From contig CAKRFY010000013.1 in the NCBI GenBank assembly GCA_934320895.1, forward strand, positions 3,932-67,931: DNA of 64,000 nucleotides. Reading direction: 5' to 3'. The stretch is from an uncultured Lachnospiraceae bacterium. GTDB taxonomy: Bacteria; Bacillota; Clostridia; Lachnospirales; Lachnospiraceae. This document shows positions 37,101-44,755 of the stretch, one piece after another. Each line of letters opens with the position of its first letter. Position 1 is the stretch's first letter. The notes beneath the pieces were generated by a model, which had not been told where the DNA came from, searched no databases, and saw only the letters and a list, made by a program, of their open reading frames with translations. The translations under genes were made by a program, and so were the position numbers.

Positions 37101-37370
37101 TGCTGTCTTAGATGCATCCTGTCCATTTGCCTGTATGTATGCATAACTGTCTTTGTCAGAATACTTTTTTCCATCCTTATATGCATTTCTGTAATCCCAC
37201 TTAGTTGTCTGATAATACAGATATGCGTGATATCCGTCCTGCCCCCATACTGCACTTTCAGCAGCACTTGCAGTCTTTGTATCATTTGCAGCACCTATAG
37301 CTGTAAATGATGTAACAATCATAGCTGTTGATAATACAGCAGACAAAAGTTTTTTAGCTGTTTTTCTCAT
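34143..37370 (-). CDS. Secreted multidomain GH5 endoglucanase
   Basis: Extracellular beta-glucanase, likely cutting cellulose or xyloglucan. Order: signal peptide (1-37); a beta-sandwich carbohydrate-binding-like domain (about 42-215); BspA-type leucine-rich repeats (about 245-350); a Big_2-like Ig domain (about 365-455); GH5 catalytic barrel (about 500-870) with NLGNTME start, acid/base Glu679 in GANEELG, HYYTPW and nucleophile Glu823 in GEFS; and a C-terminal beta domain (about 900-1075). There is no sortase signal, dockerin or SLH domain. The barrel resembles GH5 subfamilies 2 and 4. The start ATG follows GAGGAG. Its promoter region is homologous to that of the neighbouring carbohydrate-binding protein. 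Confidence 0.9.
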   Translation of the reverse strand: MRKTAKKLLSAVLSTAMIVTSFTAIGAANDTKTASAAESAVWGQDGYHAYLYYQTTKWDYRNAYKDGKKYSDKDSYAYIQANGQDASKTAEVKDVLLNEGDGEYTVKLSGVDLRQADSFNMMGVATDIPVKNGTDIKVTNATLKVDGNEVEGAKDIELPYIKTESYYQFNVTGYGDWPLSGTIPFKQGSLTSMPKSDIEITFKVSGVPKYVKTYGKKLGVTFTNGNIVYKVTQEATEDTAGKVKVNKLSSKGKTAKNISAPDTVKTAGASYTVTALNSNVFKAAKASSVTLGKNIKKIPASAFANCKNLNKLVLNAKLTSVAKNAFKGCAKKISVSGSSTASNVKKIKTSGYKNLKAVYTPFFNVKACAAKLYAGKSDEITIAVENVKSISKVTWKSSDESVLAVKGAKVSSFKYAGDVSATNPGSAKITAKVTYKTMAGKTASKTFTYSVKVLKNDDLGYTGSLDQKDITLRVKIPETASNVGDAKTVTIKGGTSDSITVKDNGTVRKDLSTQWLIENEMGEGVNLGNTMEATLGTYADKIAATDAKAFEQAWGQPVTTEKYIQSLRSYGFNTIRIPVAWSNMDSEDGTYTINEKYLGRVEEIVNYALNCGMYVIINDHWDNQWWGQFGACKEDADGNKTADETRRAEAWKRYERYWTQICDRFKDYSDHLIFEGANEELGDRLNDAIYESGYAAPKDVNDTKAISGNLTLDERYEMVNKINQKFVDIVRASDGNNAYRHLLIAGYDTNIDKTCDDRFKMPTDTAENGTTKLSISIHYYTPWAFCGDGGEGVYTPKDKEATETFLAEMDKFYNAGYGIIMGEFSVCNPKQEGVAQWLNDTMTIAANHHILPVLWETNQYMDKDKCQMRYHDIAELYNTITGSNGSMKSNLNTNGTTADGTEADKLEAVDVSSYKAGWTWTGKWYKNDGSSLVGDNRYDSEGAGEKVTGGDLSKYVPENTATSSINGDATEIGFNDYGYQAFLKIDLSKYKKPVLKFDFLDKSDSEDNVGSVTFAATDKVDGRPGTSVDMKYAEYSGKGIMLTDTLINELKTNPYLYITFANRPTVTGITVYEGE

Positions 37371-37405
37371 ATAAATCTCCTCTCATATTTTAATATTATT
37401 AATTT

Positions 37406-37500
37406 CATTCACACTATGTACATATTTTATTATAAATGATTTAACATTTATATCCCAATTTTTAGATATGTTGTACATGTTTTTTAATATCTTTATAATA
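37406..37500 (-). promoter_or_regulatory. Promoter region of the GH5 gene, shared with the neighbour gene
   Basis: The -10 box TATAAT (minus strand, 37429-37434) sits in a block that matches 39026-39120 nearly base for base: a TATAATAAAAT segment, TATAAATNTTAAA upstream, and GTACAANATATNTAAAA further upstream. Two homologous promoters suggest shared control. Confidence 0.6.
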
Positions 37501-37505
37501 AAATA

Positions 37506-37527
37506 GAGCGTGTCTTTCGACACGCTC
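37506..37527 (-). terminator. Terminator of the carbohydrate-binding surface protein gene
   Basis: Perfect 9-bp stem GAGCGTGTC/GACACGCTC with a 4-base loop, followed by T-rich sequence on the minus strand. Confidence 0.92.
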
Positions 37528-37597
37528 CTTCTAGCAAAACTTTTATCACTAAGATACTTTTGCGTTTATAAGTTCAATAACTATTCATATCAAGAAA

Positions 37598-38806
37598 TTA
37601 TTTTACAACTACGCTAACCTTTACAGATTTTTTACCATATTTAAGTGTAGCAGTTGTCTGACCCTTCTTAAGTCCCTTAACACTGAATTTCACCTGATCC
37701 TTAGCTGTCTTATTAACTGTTACTTTTGCAATCTTATTGTTCTTTACAGAAACCTTAACTTTGTCAGCTTTTACTTTCTTAGTTACTTTTGAAAGTACAA
37801 CTGAGTATTTAGCTGTCTTATTCTTCTTAACATTTGCTGTTTTAGCAACTGTTACTTTAATTGCAGCCTTATTAGAATCGGTCTTAAGAGTTACTGTAGC
37901 TGTCTTACCCATAACCGCTGTAGACTTAGCTGTAATCGTAGCCGTCTTCTTAGCATTGTTTACCTTAACTGTAACATCTTTATCACTGCTTGAAGCCTTA
38001 ACTGTTGTTCCTGCTGTAAATTTAACTGTTGTTGATTTTCCAGGTGCAACAGAAATTGCTTTCTTAGCAGCCTTAACTGTTGCTGCAGTAGCAGGAAGAT
38101 CATTTGCAGCTGAGTTCTTCTTATTCATTCCTGAAACTGTGAAGTAAATCTTTACTGTGTCACCTGATTTAACAGGGCATACGCCAAGACCATCAACTGC
38201 CGTAACCTTAGGATCCTGCCAACTAAGTCCTGTATCATCAAATGAACCGTTGAAAGGATTTACGATATTGTATCTGTAAGCGTTTGTATCCTGCTGATCA
38301 TTGAATCCCCAAGGACCTTTTACATTTACTTTATATTCCTTAGAACCAACTGCAACATATGTAGCATTAAGTTTAAAGTTAGCATTTAATGAACCATTGT
38401 AAAGATCTGTTGTAAGGAATAACATATATAAATCTTTTGAATCAGAAGATGCTGTATAGCTGATAGAATAATTTCCGTCACCCGTTACATCAACTGTAGT
38501 ATCTCCCCATGTTGACTCTCCCCATGTATCATCTCCTACATAGTTAAATCCAACTGTGAATTTGTCCATGTTACCCTTTACTACAGGTGCCGCTGTAGGC
38601 TCTTCTGTTGCTGCCGGTGTAGCCGTAACCGTTGGTGTTTCTGTCACTGCTGGTGCGGTCGTTGCTGAACCACTTGCTACTGTTGCATTTGATGCATTAT
38701 TGTCTGCTGCCGCACTTTTTGTTCCCTCAACACTTGCACCAGTAACAACCAGTGCTGCTGAAAGAGCCAATGAAAATGCTTTTTTCGTTCCCTTTGTTAA
38801 TCTCAT
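37598..38806 (-). CDS. Secreted Lys-rich surface protein with a carbohydrate-binding-like domain
   Basis: 402 residues: signal peptide (1-34), Thr/Pro/Ala linker (40-78), a central beta domain (about 80-235) resembling the N-terminal domain of the GH5 enzyme (DGNYSISY, LTTDL, SGDTVKIYFTVSGM), and a C-terminal half of two Ig-like repeats, very Lys-rich (KKVKADKVKVSVKNNKIAKV). No catalytic motif is seen. The Lys-rich half may bind anionic wall polymers, as in non-SLH surface proteins, while the beta domain binds polysaccharide. A paralog without the central domain lies just upstream. Confidence 0.8.
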   Translation of the reverse strand: MRLTKGTKKAFSLALSAALVVTGASVEGTKSAAADNNASNATVASGSATTAPAVTETPTVTATPAATEEPTAAPVVKGNMDKFTVGFNYVGDDTWGESTWGDTTVDVTGDGNYSISYTASSDSKDLYMLFLTTDLYNGSLNANFKLNATYVAVGSKEYKVNVKGPWGFNDQQDTNAYRYNIVNPFNGSFDDTGLSWQDPKVTAVDGLGVCPVKSGDTVKIYFTVSGMNKKNSAANDLPATAATVKAAKKAISVAPGKSTTVKFTAGTTVKASSSDKDVTVKVNNAKKTATITAKSTAVMGKTATVTLKTDSNKAAIKVTVAKTANVKKNKTAKYSVVLSKVTKKVKADKVKVSVKNNKIAKVTVNKTAKDQVKFSVKGLKKGQTTATLKYGKKSVKVSVVVK

Positions 38807-39025
38807 TAACTTATCCTCCTTATACTTAAAACTATTGATTCATTGTATATAAACAAATATCATAATATCCACAAAAGTTCCATAATTACAAAAGCTTCGC
38901 TTACATATTCATTTATATACCTTTTATTATGTAAACATTAGATACTATATCAAATGTTTATATCGTTTTTGCTTTTTCAAATCAGCTTAATCATGCTTTA
39001 TCTTTATTTTCTTATTCAACAACTT

Positions 39026-39120
39026 TGTTCATAGTGTATACACATTTTATTATAATTTTTTTAATATTTATATATTAACTTTTAGACATATTGTACATGT
39101 TTTTTATTATCTTTTATTTA
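39026..39120 (-). promoter_or_regulatory. Promoter region of the surface protein gene, homologous to the GH5 promoter
   Basis: TATAAT on the minus strand at 39049-39054, in a block matching that upstream of the GH5 gene. Here the leader to the start is about 240 bp, much longer than the 59 bp of the GH5 gene. The rest of the 464-bp gap (38807-39270) shows only AT-rich sequence and a terminator. Confidence 0.6.
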
Positions 39121-39190
39121 ACGATGTATATATTTTCTAATATACTTGCTTTGTCAAGTGGATATTGCTAAATAATTTTTTACAGCAAAA

Positions 39191-39215
39191 GAGAGCGTAC
39201 CATAGGTACGCTCTC
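39191..39215 (-). terminator. Terminator of the short Lys-rich paralog
   Basis: Perfect 11-bp stem GAGAGCGTACC/GGTACGCTCTC with a 3-base loop. Confidence 0.92.
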
Positions 39216-39270
39216 TTAAGGAAAAACTTCTATAGATTTTCAGATTTCAATCATACAAATCAATCAAATA

Positions 39271-40062
39271 TTATTTAACAACTACGCTAACCTTTACAGA
39301 TTTCTTTGCATATTTAAATGTAACTGTTGTCTTACCCTTCTTAAGTCCTTTAACATTGAATGTTACCTGATCCTTAGCAGTTTTCTTAACTGTTACTTTT
39401 GCAATCTTCTTATTCTTTACAGAAACCTTAACTTTGTTAGCCTTTACTTTCTTAGTTACTTTTGCAAGTGCAACTGAGTATTTAGCTGTCTTTTTCTTGT
39501 TAACATTTGCTGTCTTAGCAACTGTCACCTTAACTGTAGCCTTCTTAGAACCAGCCTTAAGAGTTACTGTAGCTGTCTTACCCATAACTGCTGTAGACTT
39601 AGCTGCAATTGTAACTGTCTTCTTAGAATTGTTAACCTTAACTGTTACAGCCTTATTGCTGCTTGTAGCTTTAACTGTTGTTCCTGCTGTAAATTTAACT
39701 GTTGTTGATTTGCTAGGTGCAACTGAAACTGCCTTTTTAGAAACTGTTACTTTGTTTACTGGCGCATTTGTTGGTGCTGGTGTTTCTGTAACTGCTGGTG
39801 TACTTGTAACTGCCGGTGCGCTTGTTACTGTTGGCTCCTGTGTAGGCTTAACTGTTGGCTGTTCTGTAACTGCTGGTGTGCTTGCAATTGCTGGCGCACT
39901 TGTTACTGAACCACTTGCTACTGCCGAACCACTTGTTACTGTTGCGTTTACTGTACTGTCTGCTGCTGCACTCTTTCTTCCCTCAAAACTTGCACCAGTG
40001 ATAACCAATGCTGCTGTAAGAGCTAATGAAAGTGCTTTTTTTGTTCCCTTTGTTAATCTCAT
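39271..40062 (-). CDS. Secreted Lys-rich surface protein, short paralog
   Basis: 263 residues, nearly identical in signal peptide and C-terminal Ig-like half to the protein at 37598-38806, but without the central carbohydrate-binding-like domain; only a Thr/Pro/Ala repeat linker (VTSAPAVTSTPAVTETPAP) joins them. So it may be a wall-binding or filler protein made from the same module. Lysine exceeds 15 per cent in the C-terminal half. GAGGA precedes the ATG. Function unknown. Confidence 0.8.
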   Translation of the reverse strand: MRLTKGTKKALSLALTAALVITGASFEGRKSAAADSTVNATVTSGSAVASGSVTSAPAIASTPAVTEQPTVKPTQEPTVTSAPAVTSTPAVTETPAPTNAPVNKVTVSKKAVSVAPSKSTTVKFTAGTTVKATSSNKAVTVKVNNSKKTVTIAAKSTAVMGKTATVTLKAGSKKATVKVTVAKTANVNKKKTAKYSVALAKVTKKVKANKVKVSVKNKKIAKVTVKKTAKDQVTFNVKGLKKGKTTVTFKYAKKSVKVSVVVK

Positions 40063-40117
40063 TAACTTGTCCTCCTCTCCCTATGTATATAGGGGCTATT
40101 ATTTTTAAGGCAATATA

Positions 40118-40153
40118 GTTGTAAAATATACCAAACTATACACCTTTTACAAC
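40118..40153. promoter_or_regulatory. Perfect inverted repeat upstream of the short paralog
   Basis: GTTGTAAAA (40118-40126) and TTTTACAAC (40145-40153), 18 bp apart, 55 bp before the gene start. Possible operator. The remaining 490-bp gap to the GH25 gene is AT-rich with one promoter on each strand. Confidence 0.45.
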
Positions 40154-40492
40154 ATACTACATGTTAACAGAATAACAAAGTCAATGGTATCGTCAAATTG
40201 TACAATCTTCGCCACTTTTTTTGTGCAACTTGTATATCTAGACCATATTTTATAGTTATTTTCACAATAAATCCACATATTAAACAGTAAATTATATCAT
40301 TAAAACCAAAAAATATTTGCAATTTATATAATTTGCATATTGACACACCTATGACTTAATCGAAAAATTCCGTTATATATTTTCTATATTTAATATGAAG
40401 ATTGTTGTTTTGTAACTTCTTATTTTATCTTTCTTTTACCGATATAATGATCAAACAGATATTCCTGTCATTTTAAACTTATTCTCATTTTT

Positions 40493-40522
40493 TTGACACA
40501 GCATGTAAATATACTGTAATAT
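40493..40522 (+). promoter_or_regulatory. Promoter of the GH25 gene
   Basis: TTGACA (40493-40498), 18 bp, TAATAT (40517-40522), 31 bp before the start. Confidence 0.65.
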
Positions 40523-40553
40523 GTATTTAAACTTCACATCAGGGAGGAAATTT

Positions 40554-42371
40554 ATGAAAAAGAAGTTATTATTAAAATTACTAACATGTTCATTGATCAT
40601 ACAGTCTGTTATTTCATTATCGGACATACCTTATTTTTCAAATAATGCTCATGTAGCTGCTGCAACTACAAGTAAAAGTCCATTTACAAATTCAACATAC
40701 ACTCACAACGATGCATTTAACGGCTATAACATATATAATGGCATTGATGTATCCAAATATAATAATAATAACGGCAATATAGACTGGAACAAAGTAAAAA
40801 CAGCCGGTGTTGATTTTGCAATAATCCGTGTAGGATACAGAGGATACGGAAAATCAGGTACTCTTTGTACTGATCCTCACTATCAGGCTAATATCGAAGG
40901 AGCCATCGCTGCTGGAATCAAAGTTGGTGTCTACTATTTCACAGAGGCCATTACAACCGACGAGGCACGTGAAGAAGCTGTATTTTGTATAAGTAAGATA
41001 AAGGATTATGATATTACACTTCCCGTGGCTATTGATTATGAATTTCCCACAGATGGCAAAAATCCCATAGGACGAATGTATACCGCAAAATTAAGCAAAA
41101 ATGCAGCAACAGCCAATGTAAAAGCCTTTTGTGCCGCTGTAAAAAAGGCTGGATATAAACCACTTGTATATGCCAACAGGAGTGATCTTACTAGCCTTAT
41201 TGACGGTAAATCAATTGGAAATTCATACAAAATATGGCTTGCAAATTACACAACCAAAACTACATATTCAAATAAATATGAATACTGGCAGTACACAAGT
41301 AACGGAAAAGTAGACGGCATAAATGGAAAGGTTGATTGCAATTTCTGGTATACAAAAAATAATATTAATAGTACCACAACAACTGCGTCACCCGTTATAC
41401 GACCTACAAATACACCAAAGCCAACCCAAAGGCCTACTCCAAAACCGACACCAAAGCCTACTCCAAAGCCAACACCGAAGCCTACTCCGAAGCCAACACC
41501 GAAGCCTACTCCAAAGCCGACACCGAAGCCTACTCCAAAGCCTACTCCGAAGCCTACTCCGAAGCCTACTCCAAAGCCGACACCAAAGCTGACACCCCCA
41601 TCAACTCATAAACCAACAGTCACTCCCACACAAAAGCCTACTGTCTCCCCTACACAGAAACCCACAAACATAAGTGCACCAAAACATTTTAAAGCTGTCT
41701 CTTCCACAAAATCCATTACACTCAAATGGACCGCACCTAAAAATGTAACAGGATTTGAGATATACCGTAAAGATTATTATAACGGCAGCTATAAGAAAAT
41801 TAAGACAATTACCAATGCTAAAACACAACAATATATTGATAATAATGTCAAAAAGAATCATGAATATTATTATAGAATCAGAAGCATAAGTTCACAGTCA
41901 GGCAAAAAGCTTTACAGCAGCTGGCTTTCACTTACATCTTCAACTGCACAACGCAAAGCTGCAATAACAACCAGCAAATTAAAGCTGCTTAAAAAGCCTT
42001 CAGCACAGGCAGATGCCCTAAAAACCATACCTAAGAATTCCATACTTGAGTATACCGGAAAAACAACATTTAAAAATGATACTACATTTCTACATGTAAA
42101 TTATCGCTCAAAAACTCAAAGATATGGTTGCTGGCTGCCCGCTGACACAACTCTTAAATACTATAGAGGCGGAACAGCAAAGACTTCCACAAAATTACTT
42201 AGCAAAGCCAACTCTATGACAGAAACAATAGTTAATATCCCCTCCGGCTCATACATGGCAGTTCTTAGTACAAAGAAAGTCGGTATGCTAAATTTTTATA
42301 AAGTAAGATATTCTGATACTACGAAATCATATGTAGGATATGTTTATTCTAAATATATTCGTTTACAGTAA
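40554..42371 (+). CDS. Secreted GH25 muramidase with PTPK repeat linker, Fn3 and C-terminal SH3-like regions
   Basis: 1,4-beta-N-acetylmuramidase (lysozyme type) acting on peptidoglycan outside the cell. Seen: signal peptide (1-35), GH25 domain (about 55-280) with [24 protein letters not shown] and the acidic pair in DYEFP, a Pro/Thr/Lys linker (about 285-370), an Fn3-like domain (about 380-460) and a C-terminal beta region (470-605) of two SH3-like repeats. The start ATG at 40554 follows GGGAGG. Usual uses: cell separation or self-lysis. Stand-alone, with its own promoter and terminator. Confidence 0.92.
   Translation: MKKKLLLKLLTCSLIIQSVISLSDIPYFSNNAHVAAATTSKSPFTNSTYTHNDAFNGYNIYNGIDVSKYNNNNGNIDWNKVKTAGVDFAIIRVGYRGYGKSGTLCTDPHYQANIEGAIAAGIKVGVYYFTEAITTDEAREEAVFCISKIKDYDITLPVAIDYEFPTDGKNPIGRMYTAKLSKNAATANVKAFCAAVKKAGYKPLVYANRSDLTSLIDGKSIGNSYKIWLANYTTKTTYSNKYEYWQYTSNGKVDGINGKVDCNFWYTKNNINSTTTTASPVIRPTNTPKPTQRPTPKPTPKPTPKPTPKPTPKPTPKPTPKPTPKPTPKPTPKPTPKPTPKPTPKLTPPSTHKPTVTPTQKPTVSPTQKPTNISAPKHFKAVSSTKSITLKWTAPKNVTGFEIYRKDYYNGSYKKIKTITNAKTQQYIDNNVKKNHEYYYRIRSISSQSGKKLYSSWLSLTSSTAQRKAAITTSKLKLLKKPSAQADALKTIPKNSILEYTGKTTFKNDTTFLHVNYRSKTQRYGCWLPADTTLKYYRGGTAKTSTKLLSKANSMTETIVNIPSGSYMAVLSTKKVGMLNFYKVRYSDTTKSYVGYVYSKYIRLQ
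41411..41590 (+). repeat. Tandem repeats encoding a (Pro-Thr-Pro-Lys)n linker
   Basis: About fifteen near-identical 12-bp units alternate PTPK codons, giving a rigid extended spacer. It is likely to change length by slippage. Confidence 0.95.
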
Positions 42372-42372
42372 T

Positions 42373-42421
42373 AAAAAGTCACAGAATCCAATGGTTCTAT
42401 CCATATTTTCTGTGACTTTTT
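42373..42421. terminator. Bidirectional terminator
   Basis: A 14-bp stem (42373-42386 with 42408-42421) between the convergent GH25 and glgB genes. Confidence 0.93.
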
Positions 42422-42449
42422 AATTATTATTTATTATTTAATTTATATA

Positions 42450-44666
42450 TCAGCCTTTGTAATCAAATCTAAATACTGTAACCGACATAGGCGGAAGATC
42501 AAATTCTATAGAATAATCTTTCTTCTCGCATGCGATTTTCTCTGCTCTTACAGTCTTTTTGATGTTTACTCCTGTTCCACCAAACCTCTCTTCGTCTGAC
42601 GATAAAATTTTTACATAATCTCCCGCACAAGGTACTGGTGTACGGTATTTGTCATACTCTACCGGTGTGAAGTTACATACAAACAAAAGCTGATTTTTCA
42701 CTGAACTTCCGCGACGCACAAAACTTACTGTACTCATACTTGCATTATCACAGCTCATCCATTCAAAACCAATAGGATCGCAATCATTTACATACATTGC
42801 ATCGTACTTTTCATAAAGTTTATTAAGTTCTCTTACATATGCCTGCATCTTTTTATGCATATCATAATCAAGAAGTTCCCAATCAAGACTACGTTCTTCA
42901 CTCCACTCTCTAAACTGCGCAAATTCCTGTCCCATGAAAAGAAGTTTCTTTCCTGGATGACCATACATAAATCCATATGCTGTACGAAGATTTGCAAACT
43001 TCTCCTCATATTCGCCAGGCATTTTTTCTATCATAGAACACTTTCCATGTACAACTTCATCATGTGAAAGCACCTGGATAAAGTTCTCACTATATGCGTA
43101 TTGCATACTGAAAGTAAGTTTTCCATGATTGTTAGCCCTGAAGTAAGGATCAAGTTTCATATATTCAAGGAAATCATTCATCCAGCCCATATTCCACTTA
43201 AACAAAAATCCAAGTCCATTCATTGAAACAGGGGATGTGACACCTGCCCATGCTGTAGACTCTTCAGCTACAATTTCCGTTCCCGGACATTGTTTCTCAA
43301 ACTGCTCATTCATATGTCTGAAAAGATTTATAGCGTCATAATTTTCATTGCCTCCCTTTTCATTTGGAAGCCATTCACCATCATCTTTTCCATAATCAAG
43401 ATAAAGCATTGACGCAACTGCATCAACTCTAAGTCCGTCCACATGGAATTCTTTAAGCCAGAAAAGTCCATTTGCAATAAGAAAGTTTTCAACTTCTCTT
43501 TTGCCATAATTAAAGATATATGTTCCCCAATGAGGATGTTCTCCTCTTCTTGGATCAGGATGTTCATAAAGAGGCTGTCCATCAAATCTTCCCAGACCAT
43601 GCTCATCCTTTGGGAAATGTGCTGGCACCCAGTCAAGAATTACATGAATTCCATTTTCATGCATATAATCAACAAAGTACATGAAATCTTTTGGTGTTCC
43701 ATATCTTCTTGTAGGTGCATAATATCCCGTCACCTGATATCCCCATGAGCCATCAAACGGATGTTCAGCAATTCCCATAAGTTCGACGTGGGTATATCCC
43801 ATTTTTTTGACATATTCAGCAAGCATAGGAGCCATTTCACGATAAGTGTAAAATCCATCATCCTTCTTGCGCCAAGATCCAATATGAACCTCATATATAG
43901 CCATAGGTTCTTTGCGAAGCTGATCTCTGTCTTTCTTTTCACGCTCACGCATCCATTTTGTATCATTCCATTTAAATCCACTGATATCCGTAACAACCGA
44001 TGCATTTGCAGGACGAAGTTCAGAACAGTTTGCATACGGATCTGCCTTCATAAGAACTTCTCCCGTTCTTGTAAGGATCTGGTATTTATAAATTGCTCCA
44101 GGTTCAACTCCCGGAATAAACAATTCATAAACACCTGAAACCTGAAGTGTTCTCATAGGATGAAGCCTGCCATCCCACATATTAAAACTTCCTGCCACGC
44201 TAACTGCTCTGGCATGAGGTGCCCATACTGCAAAATATGTTCCTTTCACGCCATTTATCGTCATAGGATGTGCACCAAGTTTTTTGTATATCTGATAATG
44301 CTTACCCTCTGCAAAATAGTATAAATCCTCATCACCAATCTGTGGTTCAAAACAATATGGATCTACATATTCTATAATGTCATTTTCAGAATACTGAACT
44401 TTTACTTTGTAAGGTGCTCTGAAATTTTTTCTAGGAATATACTTTCCAAAAAATCCTGAGCCCTCACCTATTTCCTCTAATTCGAGCTCGTTTTTTCCTG
44501 ACATATCAACTATAAAAATTTTTTGAGCTTCAGGTCTGTAGACTGTAAAAACCTGACCTCTGCCAAAGCTGTGCAATCCCAGTAAATTGTGTGGTGCATT
44601 ATGTCTGCCTTCAAGCAGCTCATCATATTCAACCCAGTTAATCCACTGGTCCATTTTTTCCTGCAT
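42450..44666 (-). CDS. glgB: 1,4-alpha-glucan branching enzyme (GH13)
   Basis: Makes alpha-1,6 branches in glycogen. N-terminal carbohydrate-binding domain (CBM48, about 30-220), then GH13 barrel with DWVPAHFPKDEHGL, nucleophile Asp in GLRVDAVASMLYLDYG, acid/base Glu in VAEESTAW and LSHDEVVHGK, then a beta C-terminal domain. About 738 residues from the ATG at 44666, which has GGGGGA upstream; the ATG at 44711 lacks a site. It follows the phosphoglucomutase gene on the same strand, a glycogen-synthesis pair. Confidence 0.95.
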   Translation of the reverse strand: MQEKMDQWINWVEYDELLEGRHNAPHNLLGLHSFGRGQVFTVYRPEAQKIFIVDMSGKNELELEEIGEGSGFFGKYIPRKNFRAPYKVKVQYSENDIIEYVDPYCFEPQIGDEDLYYFAEGKHYQIYKKLGAHPMTINGVKGTYFAVWAPHARAVSVAGSFNMWDGRLHPMRTLQVSGVYELFIPGVEPGAIYKYQILTRTGEVLMKADPYANCSELRPANASVVTDISGFKWNDTKWMREREKKDRDQLRKEPMAIYEVHIGSWRKKDDGFYTYREMAPMLAEYVKKMGYTHVELMGIAEHPFDGSWGYQVTGYYAPTRRYGTPKDFMYFVDYMHENGIHVILDWVPAHFPKDEHGLGRFDGQPLYEHPDPRRGEHPHWGTYIFNYGKREVENFLIANGLFWLKEFHVDGLRVDAVASMLYLDYGKDDGEWLPNEKGGNENYDAINLFRHMNEQFEKQCPGTEIVAEESTAWAGVTSPVSMNGLGFLFKWNMGWMNDFLEYMKLDPYFRANNHGKLTFSMQYAYSENFIQVLSHDEVVHGKCSMIEKMPGEYEEKFANLRTAYGFMYGHPGKKLLFMGQEFAQFREWSEERSLDWELLDYDMHKKMQAYVRELNKLYEKYDAMYVNDCDPIGFEWMSCDNASMSTVSFVRRGSSVKNQLLFVCNFTPVEYDKYRTPVPCAGDYVKILSSDEERFGGTGVNIKKTVRAEKIACEKKDYSIEFDLPPMSVTVFRFDYKG

Positions 44667-44693
44667 ACGCTTTCCCCCAAATCTGTTTTTTAA

Positions 44694-44720
44694 GCAAAGT
44701 GGATTTTTCATCCACTTTGC
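44694..44720 (-). other. Stem-loop between phosphoglucomutase and glgB genes
   Basis: Perfect 11-bp stem (44694-44704 with 44710-44720), loop 5 bases. No T run follows in the operon direction, so it is not a typical terminator; it could modulate processing between the two messages. Confidence 0.6.
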
Positions 44721-44755
44721 CTTTTATTAAAAATAAAAATCTTTCTAGATTATTT

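Noticed and set aside
37737-40108. Long hydrophobic plus-strand ORFs opposite the two Lys-rich surface proteins
   Set aside because: Complement of Lys- and Thr/Val-rich codons gives Leu/Phe/Val-rich pseudo-membrane proteins; the signal-peptide genes on the minus strand are clearly real.
40164-40346. 60-residue minus-strand ORF in the gap before the GH25 gene
   Set aside because: AT-rich random frame; no ribosome site or recognisable domain.
41411-41590. Short-unit repeats considered as a CRISPR array
   Set aside because: Units are 12 bp without spacers and encode the PTPK linker in frame.
34694-44720. Riboswitch or tRNA genes in the long gaps of the polysaccharide region
   Set aside because: No cloverleaf or known riboswitch core could be recognised by eye; nothing is claimed.
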